This document shows positions 24,601 through 35,900 of a stretch of DNA of 64,000 bases, piece by piece. This DNA comes from Blastomussa wellsi (Eukaryota > Cnidaria > Anthozoa > Scleractinia > Plerogyridae). Where the stretch lies: positions 13,515,749 through 13,579,748 of the forward strand of contig OX393566.1 in assembly GCA_947652115.1 (NCBI GenBank), in the 5' to 3' direction. The notes beneath the pieces are model-generated. The model was given only the letters and a program-made list of their open reading frames with translations. It had not been told where the DNA came from and searched no databases. The number at the start of each line of letters is the position of its first letter. Within the stretch, counting starts at the first letter, position 1. The translations under genes and the position numbers were made by a program.

Positions 24601-27600
24601 GGGTGTAGAACTTTTTGTAGACCTCTACACCCCTACTTGCTCCTTAGTGAACAGTTTGTACCTCGTATGGTCACTCAGTCGCTTTTATAATACCTTTTAT
24701 ATATAATTTTCCAAATTTCAGCTGTAACCAATTCAATTAAGGCCTGGTTCATATGTCGCATTTCTGCCGTGTCTAATGCAATTAAGTGTGGCAGAAATAC
24801 GCCTGTTGATTCAGACATTGCACTTGTGTCACGTATGTATGTTGGTCAGCTGAAAAATGTTACAAAGCTTACGTAGAGGTATATTGAATTAGATTTGACA
24901 TGGCAGAAATTGAACGTTTGAATCGGTGTCACATTTCTGTTGGATAATGCGACAAGACCAGTTGAACATGTGGCAGAAATGTGGCAGCCGATTCAGATGT
25001 TGAATTTCTGCCAAATTTAATTCTTTGAATTGAATTCGACATGGCAGAAATGCGAAGTATGAACCACAACACCACTACGTAATGGCGTAGAGGTGTAAAG
25101 GAAAGTAGTTGTCACAATGCAAGGATATGTTGTAGACTCTTAGATACTCTTACACACAATTACGTAATATATCAATACATCATTAATAAACTAACAATTT
25201 ACTACAATTTAGGATAAACTTGAATTTGGGTACATAAGACTTGAAGGTTTTAAATAATTACCCAGTAATTCTTGCAGACAGTATTTACTACTAACACTAT
25301 TTTCCTCTATGCCTGTTTCAACCTAGCTACTATTCCCTACACTTCTACACCTAAAAGTATACCTAAAGTATACTTAACTATACTATTTAGGCACACTTTC
25401 TTTGAAGAAATGTAGAAGTGTAGAAGAGTAGATGCATAGATCTAGGTATAGCCAAGGTCTAAACAGTAGTAATGCGATGTGTACTGCAAGAGTAGAGGCG
25501 TAGAGGTGTAGAGGGATAGAGGTAGAGACTTGAGGCGTAGAAGCGTAGAGGCATATATCTAGGTGCAGAGAATGGTAGGTTGAAACAGCAGAGGCGTAGA
25601 GATGTACAGGCGTAGAGGTGTAGAGGCATAGAATCAGAGGAGATTGAACAGTAAAGATACTGTGTGTAAATAGTGTAGTTAGGTTTAAACATTAGTTAAC
25701 ATGATGTCTGAATAGTTGGTTGAATAGTTGGTTGTTAGTTAGGTTTTAGAAAATAAAAGTTTTAAGTCTACTTACTAAGAGATTTTAAGTAGAAGCGTAG
25801 AACAGTGCAAAAACATCTACGCGGATATTGCAACATCAGCAGATTCTGTGAATGTTGATGCTTTGTAACATGATTTTAGATCATTAAAAAATAAAGATAA
25901 AAGTACTGTAGAGCAAGAACCGTGCTTGGCCCAGGCTTGCACGGCCAAAAAGGATTTATGAGATTCCCTTCTAATTTATGATTTGTCATGGGCTTTCCAT
26001 TAGGAACAGGGAGTAGGGGTTGTGAATGCCTCTCCGGTATCAATGGGTTTGTTATCTAATCGTGGACCTCCTTCATGGCATCCTGCTGGGGAAAGTGTAC
26101 GTAACAAATGCAGACAAGCTGTTGACTATTGCCAGGTTTGTTGTAAGATAATGTCAATTTACGCATTTTTAGCCCTTGGTTTCAATTAACATTGTGCTGT
26201 ATCTGGTGTTTTATAAGGAGACATATAATGGTTGGCTTGCTAAATTTTTGGATCAAGTTTTGACATTAGAACTTGTAAATGTTCTTCCAGGCCTAATATA
26301 GAGAACTGCTGACTGCTTTTCTTGTTTGAAAGATAATTAACTAGCTATCTGCCATGATGAAAGCAGTGACAATCACTCAAGTTCAGTATGATTCATGTCC
26401 AGCTGTTGCAGCCTAAAATGTTTAAGGTTCCAAACATTTTATGGCAACTTTTTAAATCTGGTGGTCCAAATTAGATTGTTTTTAGTTGCAAGTACTTTTA
26501 GGGTAAAATTAGGGTATTTTGGCAACTTATAATTAATATTGCTACAGTAACCTGTTACGTCAAGGAGATTATTTATAACTTGTTCACCAATATTGAGCTT
26601 TTCTTTGATCAATACCATGAAATCAGGTCTTAATCAACCATAACTTGTTGCAACTTCGGTTTCAACATTGCAATCCATTCTTGCTCCTTAATTGTGATCT
26701 GTTCCCTTTATTGGACTAGCTATCTGCAAAGCATTGATTTGTTTCTTCAATTTTTTTTTCTTTCCTGCTGCATTAATGATTGTAGCGTACAAGAATTCGT
26801 GTCCAAATATACTATTTTGCGTATGCCCTTTTCTGGGATGCCAGACGAACAATTCTCCCATTCTGTCAGCATTAAGAATTCCCTTACAGTCTTTCCCGTA
26901 AAACCGTGAACACCTGAAATATTTCAGGAGTGTTGATTATGTGGTGACCAATCACAGCAAAGTTCAGGACACGCGAACAAACCTCAAAACCACAAACTAA
27001 TTACCGTTGGTGTTTGCGGTTTAGTTTTCTCACACCTGATTGGCTTTTTCTTTGTAACACAATAACATTCCATATACATTTCTGATGTTCACGGTTTTAC
27101 AGGAAAGACTGTAATATATGAATGAATGTAAAGCCAGATTCATAAGTGCTATTATTTTTGTATATCTTGTATCTTTATGTCATTACAATAATATATTTTG
27201 TATTCATTATTGTAATTACATGTAATCTCTGTAATTTTGTAATTATTGTATATCTTTTGTGTCATTAGAACTATATTGTATATTGTAATAGCCATGTCTC
27301 CGTACTACCTGCCTCAATTGGCTCCACTATTTTACAGGTAGTCTGTATTTATAATTTTATTTTATTGTAAATGCAAACAATCAAACATGTTGTTGTATTT
27401 TAATTGACAATTTATGTAATAAACCTATTTTTACACCTTTTGAAGGAACAAGGAGTTGACATCTCCAAGCTTTCTCTTCATTTTACCTTGGATATAGAAG
27501 ACATTCCTACAACTCTGGTTAGCACTGCAAGTATCGAAAATCTTCAGAAGAATATTGATGTTGTGTACCAGAAATTAACAGATGCTGAGAGTAAATGTCT

Positions 27601-27921
27601 GCAGTATATCAGAGACAAGTAAGTGTCAGGTTACGTGTATGAGCAAGAAAGAACTGCGCCCCAAATATAAATCTATTCAGTAATTTTTGCAGGTATTGTT
27701 TTGATGAAAACAAACAAAGTTACTTTAAAATCATTATGAGGCATTTTGACTTCAGTATTCCAAAAATAATAAATTGTATGTGCTGACAGTATTTTGTATG
27801 TCCCATACCAAATTTCCTTTGCAGAATTTTCAAACCAAGTGGTAATCTCTCTTGGGAAGGTGTAGAAGTTTCAAGATACTGGCAGAAGATGGAGCAGCTA
27901 AAGCCTGCTCATCCTGTATGA
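3648..27921 (+). CDS. L-galactose dehydrogenase-type aldo/keto reductase, six 3' exons (5' part outside window)
   Basis: Exons: 3648-3716, 19322-19383, 23700-23802, 26004-26135, 27446-27618, 27825-27921. All are bounded by AG/GT, phases are compatible, and they sum to 636 nt (211 aa plus stop TGA). The product is an NAD(P)-dependent TIM-barrel oxidoreductase. The first visible exon opens at VHDMEFAPSLDII, whose His matches the position of the AKR catalytic His. Later exons carry KFIGITGYPLENFR, YCHCSLNDTELLDY and GVGVVNASPVSMGLLSNRGP, all characteristic of the L-galactose dehydrogenase branch; the end reads EQLKPAHPV. The nucleotide-binding C-terminal segment (IPTTLVSTASIENLQ) is intact. The catalytic Asp, Tyr and Lys would be in missing upstream exons. 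Introns are very large because of a satellite array and LINEs. The substrate in this animal is unknown. Confidence 0.93.
3893..18832. repeat. Giant 29-bp satellite array (about 515 units) inside a reductase intron
   Basis: An uninterrupted head-to-tail array of 29-bp units. On the + strand one unit is the block TGGATCCA, then GTCCATGGAC, then CAATGATATTG (8+10+11). Common variants are TGGACCCA for the first block, GTCCATAGAC or GTCTATGGAC for the second, and CAGTGATATTG, CAATGATCTTG or CAAACATATTG for the third; a 28-bp variant contains TGGCCTAAT. Variants recur in fixed order, giving higher-order blocks of about 2.8-3.5 kb; for example a TCCATTCCATCGACC marker occurs near 7711, 11121, 14324 and 17131. 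The array begins in degenerate units near 3893, ends near 18832, and fills almost all of the intron 3717-19321. Long minus-strand open frames (up to 772 codons) are a by-product of a unit without minus-strand stops. Confidence 0.97.
18840..19200 (-). mobile_element. Possible retroelement 3' end flanking the satellite
   Basis: Immediately right of the array, the minus strand reads an A/T-rich 3'-UTR-like stretch with an AATAAAG signal followed by GTTGTTGTTGTT (18873-18895), as at the tail of a LINE. No coding part is visible. A GATCCAGTGGACTGGGTC string near 19042 resembles the satellite but is not in register. Confidence 0.3.
19490..19974 (+). mobile_element. CR1/L2-like LINE, RT C-terminal fragment (left half, split)
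   Basis: The plus-strand sequence reads DSLKILGVTLDERITFKPYI, then AYVLPHLENCSRLL and a helical tail, the post-palm region of many non-LTR retrotransposons. In-frame stops and shifts are present. The reading breaks at AAGAGGCC (19967-19974) and resumes at 22951 after a second LINE. Confidence 0.7.
21841..22000. mobile_element. 160-bp MITE with long inverted repeats inside the Tx1-like LINE
   Basis: The left end GTAACAGGACTACATG continues into TTGTCCAATTTGGAAATAAT. The right end is its reverse complement with few changes (CATGTAGTCCTATTAC). Each arm is about 45 bp. It interrupts the LINE coding sequence, and ATA is present on both sides (21837-21839 approximately, and 22001-22003), a likely 3-bp target duplication. 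Confidence 0.75.
22205..22280. repeat. TA-rich microsatellite in LINE
   Basis: ATATATAAATATC/ATACA-type repeats interrupt the LINE's C-terminal coding region. Confidence 0.6.
22951..23495 (+). mobile_element. CR1-like LINE, right half and 3' tail
   Basis: After the second AAGAGGCC the broken coding sequence resumes (GQGPEYLSKF), followed by NYNLRGSGTRL, KLWNGLPTRVRECPDLATFR and a stop near 23183. This is the standard end of CR1/L2-type ORF2. The 3' UTR ends at an ATTACTACTACTACTAC microsatellite (23477-23494), the usual tail of such elements. With 19490-19974 it forms one old insertion split by a younger LINE. Confidence 0.7.
24049..24382. mobile_element. MITE with GTTGTTTACCATTTAC terminal inverted repeats
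   Basis: The left terminus GTTGTTTACCATTTAC is inverted at the right end (GTAAATGGTAAACAAC). TAGG is present on both sides (24045-24048 and 24383-24386), a possible 4-bp target duplication. A second, heavily interrupted copy of the same family lies in inverse orientation at 56519-58240. It is non-coding. Confidence 0.65.
24745..25066. mobile_element. MITE with TGGTTCATA terminal inverted repeats
   Basis: The left end TGGTTCATATGTCGCATTTC and the right end are inverse copies (about 28 bp, few mismatches). The word GGCAGAAAT recurs inside in both orientations. No open reading frame is present. Confidence 0.65.
25485..25645. repeat. Degenerate GTAGAGGYG minisatellite
   Basis: Loosely repeated GTAGAGGCGTAGAGGTGTAG-type words of roughly 9-18 bp. 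Related words (CTCTACACC) occur inverted near 24620-24640. Confidence 0.5.
26887..27111. mobile_element. 225-bp Tc1/mariner-type MITE
   Basis: Terminal inverted repeats of about 35 bp begin CAGTCTTTCCCGTAAAACC and end in the inverse (GGTTTTACAGGAAAGACTG). Both ends are flanked by TA (26885-26886, 27112-27113), the target-site signature of Tc1/mariner elements. There is no coding capacity. Confidence 0.75.
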
Positions 27922-27964
27922 TGGCTGTACACTTAGTTCAACAGCATCTCTATGCTCTTTATGT

Positions 27965-27970
27965 AATAAA
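27965..27970 (+). terminator. Polyadenylation signal of the reductase gene
   Basis: An AATAAA hexamer lies 44 bp after the TGA stop, a usual distance for a short 3' UTR. Confidence 0.6.
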
Positions 27971-28239
27971 ATTTGTGATCTCTTGCCAAGCAGAGAATGG
28001 CTAAATCCTTGCTTGGAAAAATTGGCACATATTTAATATCCTAGTTTTTATTAATAGCTCAGCTGTGTTGGGCTAATTGTGCTGAAAATCCATTCCATTT
28101 GAAGAAAATTACAAAATAAATAACTGTTAGATATGATGATGCACTTGGTCCATGTTTTGGTATAATGGTGCCACTGGAGGTCTGAAACCCTGACCCTCTT
28201 TAGGACCAAAATAACATCAAAAATAACACACAAAATTAC

Positions 28240-28249
28240 AAATGAATGG

Positions 28250-28289
<40 letters not shown>

Positions 28290-28460
28290 AAGAAGTATAA
28301 CAATTTGGTTTCATCAACTGGGTTGATAATGTGAATTGGCCACCGTAAAGAGATTCAAGAGCTGACGTTTCGAGCGTTAGCCCTTCATCGGAGCGAATCA
28401 AGGCATTGGAAAGAAAGAAAGAAAGATGCAGCTCCGCTATTGGTTGGTTCCTGGTAACGT
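28240..28460 (-). mobile_element. Penelope-like element 3' tail fragment with hammerhead-like motif
   Basis: The minus-strand sequence matches the tail found at 47236-47490. It includes the segment with GATTCGCT, CCGATGA, GGGCTAACGCTC, GAAACGTC, AGC and GAATC (about 28351-28400), then the GGTGGCCAATTCACATTATC stretch. Only the tail is present, with no coding region. It lies downstream of the reductase gene. Confidence 0.75.
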
Positions 28461-28613
28461 GAAAATTAGACCCTGTGTAGGATTAAGGAAATCGTTTTTA
28501 TACAAAAACGCTAATATCTAGTCCTGAAAATGATGTAATGATGACTGATAACTGACTAAATGAATACTGATGAATGTTTCTGACATTGGATATGCTTAAC
28601 AATGTTAATTATA

Positions 28614-29087
28614 TACCCTGTTCAGGACTGAGGGGTCAAAAACCATACCCTATCCAGCAGCACATCCCTGTATAGCCCAGTTAAGGGAGTACCCCCACCC
28701 GCAGGTTGGACTGCATATATCAAGAAGTTGAATCTTGGATAGTATAGCTTGAATAGCTAAGTGCACTAGTCTGCTGTAAATATGTGTGGAATACCCTTTG
28801 GGCTGGCATCGAAATGATTCATGCTCCTTTGCTTGCTAATACAGACTGGGACTGTTATACTTTGATACAGTTATTTGCTTGAGACTTTGAAATAGTTTTT
28901 TCTTCCACCAGTATTCACTAGTCATATTGCATACACATAAAGGACGGTAGTACTGTTGGGTAATTTGCACTTTGTGGCTGTTGCAGATCCCTCAGCATGT
29001 GGTGGGGGATACTCCCATACATTGCCTATGTGGGAATTTGTTGCTGGTAAGGGTTTAGTTTTTAGCCCATGTGCCCTGAACAGGGTA
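28614..29087. mobile_element. Putative MITE with TACCCTGTTCAGG terminal inverted repeats
   Basis: TACCCTGTTCAGG at 28614 is exactly inverted at 29075-29087 (CCTGAACAGGGTA). Similarity continues inward for about 40 bp with gaps. No target duplication or coding sequence is seen. Confidence 0.5.
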
Positions 29088-29089
29088 CA

Positions 29090-30020
29090 ATATTTCAGTC
29101 TGCTAGTCAGGGTCTGGATTCATCCTGGACAGGGAATGGCTGCAAAACTCTTTACAAATACTTAGCCACCTGAAATTGGAAACATTTATATCTGTATTTG
29201 TTTAGCGTATTGTATTATTTCAGCATTGAAATGCTTAACTGAAAGTGTGTTTTGGGGGGCATGCTCATGGAAGTGGAGTGTAAACAAATGACTTCATTCA
29301 CACCTCATATCTATTTTTCCTCAAACCTGCCTCTCCCAAAAAAAACAAGTCAAATCAGTTATAAGAGCTTGGCACTAAAGATATTTCAATTTAATGTTAC
29401 ATAACTGTAGTTGTTAAGTTTTTTCAGTTATAGTTCAACACTGCCCTTAGCCAGGGATACCGGCGTTACCCTTCGGTGCAAGGAACTATTTTTATTGGAG
29501 TGTGAGTTTTATACTGCTGCAAACTTCGCCATAAAAAAGGAATATGACACTGGAATGAATTTTCGTACCAAAATGAAAATCTCAATCCGGTGCAGGAAAC
29601 AAGGTTGAACTCATGCCATACAAAAGTCTCCCCAGTATCATGTAAACACCCCCTTAGAGATCAGCTAGAGATCAAATGTTCCAGTAGCCCAATGGCAGTA
29701 TTGGCAGTGGTACCTGTTAATTCACAAGATACTGTCACAAAAAAATGCTGTTTTATTTTAATTTATCTGTGCTACAATTTATCTGTGTTTTCAAAAGGCT
29801 TTCTTGTTACAAATTATTTTTTTAATTATTTAAATTATAAATATGTAAATATAAAAAAATATTTAGTTAAATATTTAACCTGCTGTTTTATAAGTTACAC
29901 TATTTTCCACTAATTTGTAAGAAATGCAGAGCAGCAGTAAGGGAGTGCTGTTGTCATGGATAAAGAGATTAGATTTTGTGCATAGTTACTGTAGAGTTTC
30001 ATTAAGATTGTTTCATGACT
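29090..30020. other. Intergenic stretch, nothing recognised
   Basis: An A/T-rich region with only short chance open frames. No splice-bounded exon or repeat family was recognised. Confidence 0.4.
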
Positions 30021-30026
30021 TGGCTA

Positions 30027-30176
30027 CAGAAAATATAACAGTGGAGTTGATGTTTGTGGGTGTTAATATGTTTTTGGCCCGACTCGGGCTCATTTTGCAG
30101 CTCGGGCTAAAATGAGCTCTGAGGAGGGCCAAAAACATATTAATGCCCACGAACATCAACTCCATTGTTATATTGC
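30027..30176. mobile_element. Fold-back element (150-bp palindrome)
   Basis: Arms of about 50 bp or more (left: ATATAACAGTGGAGTTGATG...; right: its inverse with few changes) meet around 30075-30125. A second inner pair, GCTCGGGCTAAAATGAGC and its inverse, lies near the centre. Confidence 0.7.
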
Positions 30177-30611
30177 CTGCAGTCAAGTTATGTAATAAGT
30201 CAAGTCAAGTAACCAGTGTGTCCAGGCCTGGCATTTCAAGACTAATAAAAATATATAGAGTAAATAGGAAATTTATAAATATTTGACAGCAGTAATAAGG
30301 TTGTGAAAGGCTTAAAATCAACTGAACAAAACAAATATTGTCAGTGAGGAGAACTGATGTGAAGCATAAACTTTCAATAACCATAACTTTTCATAGACAG
30401 CTACTACACTCATGAAGCAATGTACTCCTTTCACATTAATTAGCTTACTCCTTACAAAATATGGTAATAATAAGCTGAAGTCTTTTACTTTGTTTACTGT
30501 AGATCCTACTGGGCCTTTCAATTACACTCTGATGTTTAAAAATTAACTTGCGATTTCATTTTTTTGTTGCCATCAATTGTTATTATTCCAATAGCCTACA
30601 AAGCAAGCCGT

Positions 30612-30778
30612 TTTTGTGTGGGTGGGGGGGGGAATGCTTCCCAAACCACACCCTCCACCCTTTCCCCTTCTCGTTTTTCTTCTCCCCAGTATTCGCGCTC
30701 AAAATGGCGGCCGGTCTTTCTTGATTGCTGTTTTCGAAGCCTTCTCCCCCCCCCCCCACAAAAACCTCTCTATGGCTA
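30612..30778. mobile_element. Short inverted-repeat element with G/C homopolymer arms
   Basis: GTTTTTGTGTGGGTGGGGGG at the left is mirrored by a CCCCCCCACAAAAAC block at the right; GGAATGCTTCCC and GAAGCCTTCTCC also roughly pair. The interior holds CAAAATGGCGGCCGGTC. It may be a MITE remnant. Confidence 0.4.
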
Positions 30779-30829
30779 TCCCTAGACTTCGTTTTCATCA
30801 CAGTGTTTTGCAAATCTTTCATATCTAAT

Positions 30830-32840
30830 TACATGTAAGTAGAATCTTTGTTTTATGGATTGAAATCATTGCATGGAAGTGAATTCTGAGCATTTTTGTT
30901 ATTTTCAGTCTTGTAATGGCTCCCCCAGGTTTTGTTGTAATCATCATTGATATTGCTATGAAATTTCAAAAATTGGTTTTTCGCGTGCTTTATATCTTTA
31001 TAAATATCAGATTTCATTCAATTTTTTGAATCTTTGCTTCATCAGTCTTTTAAGATTTTTTTCAGCTGTAATTGACACGTGTTGGATTTCTACAAAAATA
31101 CCCATAGAGAGGCTCAATTACAATAAAAAATAGTGATCCAAATCTGCCAATCATAATTAAAGCTGATACATTCATGATCTCTTGAACCTGCCTGAGGGAA
31201 GTTCTGTTTTGATTGGTCAGCTAAGATTATTGACAGCAACAAAAGGCACAACTGTTAATTGGCAGAATTTGTGAGTTATTAAAAAGTGTAGTAATGTATA
31301 ATAGTCCACCTCCAATCAACATGGATTAATCCAGTGGATTTGAGAATAGTTTATGATCATAGTTTTCAAATTATACTGCATTATTTCCAAGCTGCATGTT
31401 TTGCCTTAGTGTGGCTTAGCACGATTATAATTTTCTATAATTCAGCTGTACTTTTTGGTTTAGATCCTATTGAGCTCTTTGTTGTGTGCTGTTACTTCTA
31501 ACCAGTCAACTGTTTTGTTGTCAAAGATGTCAGGCCTTCTGAATTGATCAATCTTGTCTTGTGGTGAACACCATGGTAGTTGTTTAGCTATCCTGTCCAT
31601 GAGAGCACTCTTTGGTGAGCGACCTATTTTGTATGGCTGCATGATTAAAACATCAGAGAACAATATTTTAGCTGACAAAATGGCAATGTTATTCCAATAA
31701 ATGGTTTCTGTTACTCATTGGTTTATGGTAACTGACTGTCAGGTTTTACACATTTCAGCAAAATTATGTTTGTGAATCTGTGGTACTCTGGCAATATATG
31801 AGTGGAAAGATCTAAGACTGTAAGTCTTTGACAGTGTTAATATTGACAATAATGAGGTTATCTGGAACTGGTTTGGTATGAACTTAGATGCACATTTAGG
31901 CCCATGGGCCTAAATGCACATCATGTGCCGAACCTAACTCGATAACAAGGCTTGAATTTAGAGTGACACTGGAGCAACAGTTGAAACAGATAGCATAATT
32001 GTGTCAAATTTAATTTGTAGAAACCAGTGGTGAAATACGTTTGATAGAACATCACATGCATCAAGAATGCAAAGATTCTGTTTAATGAATGAAAGGCAAT
32101 GGTTTTATCTTGACAGTTTGGTTCCCGCCAAAGCAATCATTGATAAATTTCAAGTTACATTTCTTGTCACTGAATCCTAGAAGAGTCTGGTTGAGCGATA
32201 GAACTTTTTTCTGAATAGACCATTCCAGCATTTGCTCCAGTGATTAAGAGGCTGCTGAGGCTGGTGTAGGCAAATATATAGAAAAGGTATGAAATAATAT
32301 GTAAATTGTCCACCCCAGCCTGGACTTGAAACCATTGTTCATAGCACTGAAGCCCAATCTGAGCTTCATGCATAACTGGTCATGCACTCCATTTTGGGCA
32401 AATCATGATCCAGTGCTAGCACTGTTTTCAGTAATTCATGCATTAGGTTCAACACATGAGAAGAATGCCTTATGAATCAGCCACTGCTCCAGTGTCGCTT
32501 AATGTGACAGACCTTGCCAAACGTAACATAGTCTGCTGTTCCTAATTGAAACTGCTGAACCAAACTAATACGAACATCGCTCCTTTAGGTTCGCCACATG
32601 AGTGGAGTGATGTTTGGAACAGGACTTAATTTGTTTAAAAATATAAATGGCAACAAATCAATCTTAATCTTAATAAAGAAATTAAAAATAGTAGCAAATT
32701 GCACACAATAGAGGATAGAAAAGGCTGGGTTGAAAAGTAACTCAAGCACAGCAGTTATGAATTAGCACACATACATATAGGAGGAAGGTAAGGTAAAGCA
32801 GCGTGCCTAAGCTAATAAAACCTTGAAGACCTTGAATTAT
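30830..32840. other. Intergenic stretch, nothing recognised
   Basis: A minus open frame at 31678-31460 (IGRSPKSALMDRIAKQLPWC) looks protein-like and could be an old transposon fragment, but I cannot place it. The rest is A/T-rich without splice-bounded exons. Confidence 0.35.
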
Positions 32841-32846
32841 TTTATT
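32841..32846 (-). terminator. Polyadenylation signal of the unrecognised minus-strand gene
   Basis: AATAAA on the minus strand, 114 bp beyond the stop codon at 32960-32962. Confidence 0.5.
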
Positions 32847-32959
32847 CTGAGCATTACCATTAAACCTGAGTAATTTTATCATTTTATCCAAGTGGAGTTG
32901 AATACTAGCAGGCAGGGGACATTTACTGTCTGCGACTCATTCAACTACTTGAAGTGAAG

Positions 32960-35900
32960 TCATACCCCTTTTGGTAAGATGAGCAAACTATCCCAATCTG
33001 GCTCTTGTTCTTTGTATGTTATCATCTGTTTTCTGTAGCCATCTTTGGAATTCAAGAACTCCTGATCTTTGTAGGCTATAAAAAGATAAAATTATAATGA
33101 ATCATAATATTCTTAAATTTTTTCATTCAGTTTTCGTTGCAATTTCTTCTCATCATAATTAAACATTAAAGATTTTAGGGACCCCTCCCATGCAGCTCAA
33201 ACTAACCTATAGCATTACAGAGTTTGATCAAAATAATGTGAGGACCATAGTAAGATTGATTAGTTACATGTACCTGAGTGTATTTATAGAAATTATTAAT
33301 GAAACATGTTTTTGCAGTCAATATCAGTGCAGTGTGTAGACGCAGGATTTTTTATATTTAAATATTTCAATTATTCTATTGTTCATGTTATAAAATATCC
33401 TGTCAGTGTGATATAATTATGACTAAGTTGTAATGATTTGTCTGAAATCTTGCAAAGTGCCACTTAAGGGACACTGTCACGTCTGATATATCATATTTTA
33501 TACTACACCCATATTTTATCATATATCATATATCATATTTTATACTACACCCATATTTTATCATATATCATATATCATATTTTATACTACACCCATATTT
33601 TATCATATATCATATATCATATTTTAATAATTATGGCCTGTAGGTTGCTGTAATCATGTCTTGCAATAGAAGGATAAAAATGCGAAAAGTGGTGAAAGCA
33701 AAGAAATACCAACTAAGAAGAAAAAATAACTATTAAAATATTCAAAATTTCACCAAAATTTCAGCTTTGATTTCTGAACATCCTGTCCAGAAATCAATTT
33801 TGATGAATTGTAAACTACTTCCATCCTTGTAATCCTGTACTGCTTCCCCAAAATACCTGTGCTATCTTGTTCTGTGGACTCTTTTTATCAAATTTATTCA
33901 TGTATTTGGTGGCAATCGGCACAATGATATGGAAATAAAAACAAAAATTTCTATAATCACGTGTGACAATGTCCCTTTAACCACAATCTCGTTGGTTAAG
34001 TATCAGGCAATATTCCACAAGATTTTGCAGGATATTGTTAATTATGATAATAAGACTGCAATATAAATTATTGTTATCATACTTAGAGGGTGTCTAGGCA
34101 ATATTATAGGTAGGTAATACTTACGATCATACAATACATTTAATGTTCTGGACTGGAACTTCAGATTGCCGGGATCATGATCATAATTAGTATTAAACTC
34201 TGGCAAACCATACTTCTTTGGATTCTCCAGCTGCATTGGAACACAACATTATATGCATGTTAAGTTATAGATAGTGTAAAACCATGATAGTAGTACTAAC
34301 CATCAGGATTTCTAAACTTCAGAGTTTGCTTGTAATTGAAAGTTGTAGCACATATACAGCAGATGGGAACTTTGGATCAATCATTGTTCCTGGGAAAATC
34401 CCACCCTTAGCTCATGTTTCTCAGTGATTTGTGACGTTAGTGGTGGGGTGGTGAGGGTTTTCCCAGGAAACATGATTGATCTGGAACTTCTCAGGACACA
34501 CGTCATTTGAGGTCTTACACACCACTTGACTTGTAGTACCTTGGCAGGACTGTTGCATTAGCAAATCCAGAGTTACCTGTGGGGAGGGTGCCCCAAATAG
34601 TTCATTGAGCTGGAGGAGGAGGACAGAAGAAAATATGCTGGATTTGATAATTAAAAAAAATGCTTTGAATTCAACATAACAATAACAATGTTGTACCACA
34701 TAACAACAAGAACAACAACACACTTTACTATCATGCATGGTTCTGATTTTATACAACCCAAGGCTGTAATGGTATATTTAATAGGGTAATTCCACAGGAT
34801 AATTTATGACATAAGTTCTAACAATAAAATGGACTAAGAAGACAATGTACAGTAGCAGCATTTCCAGGCTGGTTTTAATTAAGTTATTTTTATGAAATCA
34901 TGCTTTTCTGATGATGGAATGATTTCACAACATAAATTATAATTATTTTGTCATTAAACATTTGGCTGTGACATGGAGGGGACATTGACAAATAGCCATG
35001 TTAGACTGTTAGTCGAAGAACATTTAGCTAGTTACCTAGACTGTATATAATTATTTATTGTTTGTCCCTGGCTTTGTTTGAAGGAAGGAATGTACATGTA
35101 ATGCTTTAGCCAACAATCGTTGTGCCCTCCATGACAAAACCAGGCATAAAAATTGGTCTCTTTTCAAAATAACTGATAATTGTATCAAACCCTGTTAACT
35201 ATGAGTAGTAAGGGATAACAAACTCAGATATTGTAAAGGAGTCCTTCAACTTCTGTTAATATCTTAGGACTGCTGTAAAAAGATGATCAATGTCACGAAG
35301 GGGAACTTTTGTCATAGAGGGGACTTTTCTGCCAGAGATGCGTGAAGAAGCAATTGTTGAAAACATCCACAATCTCTTCACATAAAACAACAATCTGATG
35401 TTTGCAGTCAAAACGTGTTTTTAATGGAAGAGTAAGATACACATTTTCATGAACCATTCATATATTTGGATCTCGTTTGACTGATGAGCAATGAAATAGT
35501 TCCAACCCTATGGACAAAATCTTGGATTTCAATTGTTGCTTGAGGTTTGGGGTGCAGGTCCGTAGGGAGGGGGCGTGATGGGTGTGCCTGCCCCCCCCCC
35601 CCCCCACACACATACACACACAAACACACACAGGTCCAAACGGATTTCATTTATTATTATTATTATTATTAGTTACTTTTTTAGTGTATACATGTATAAG
35701 AATTAGTTGTACTGTAATCTACTCCCTAAATTAAGTGTGTAAAAGTGGTCACTCAACTAGTTTAGCTTCTTAGTTATTTTGGGTGACCAGCTACTGTATG
35801 TATTTTTAATTTATTTATTATATATATATAATTAGTAATCAAGTTCAAATAAATCTTCTTTGAACCTGATCCGGATCATCCCGGGGAAACTCTCCCGTAA

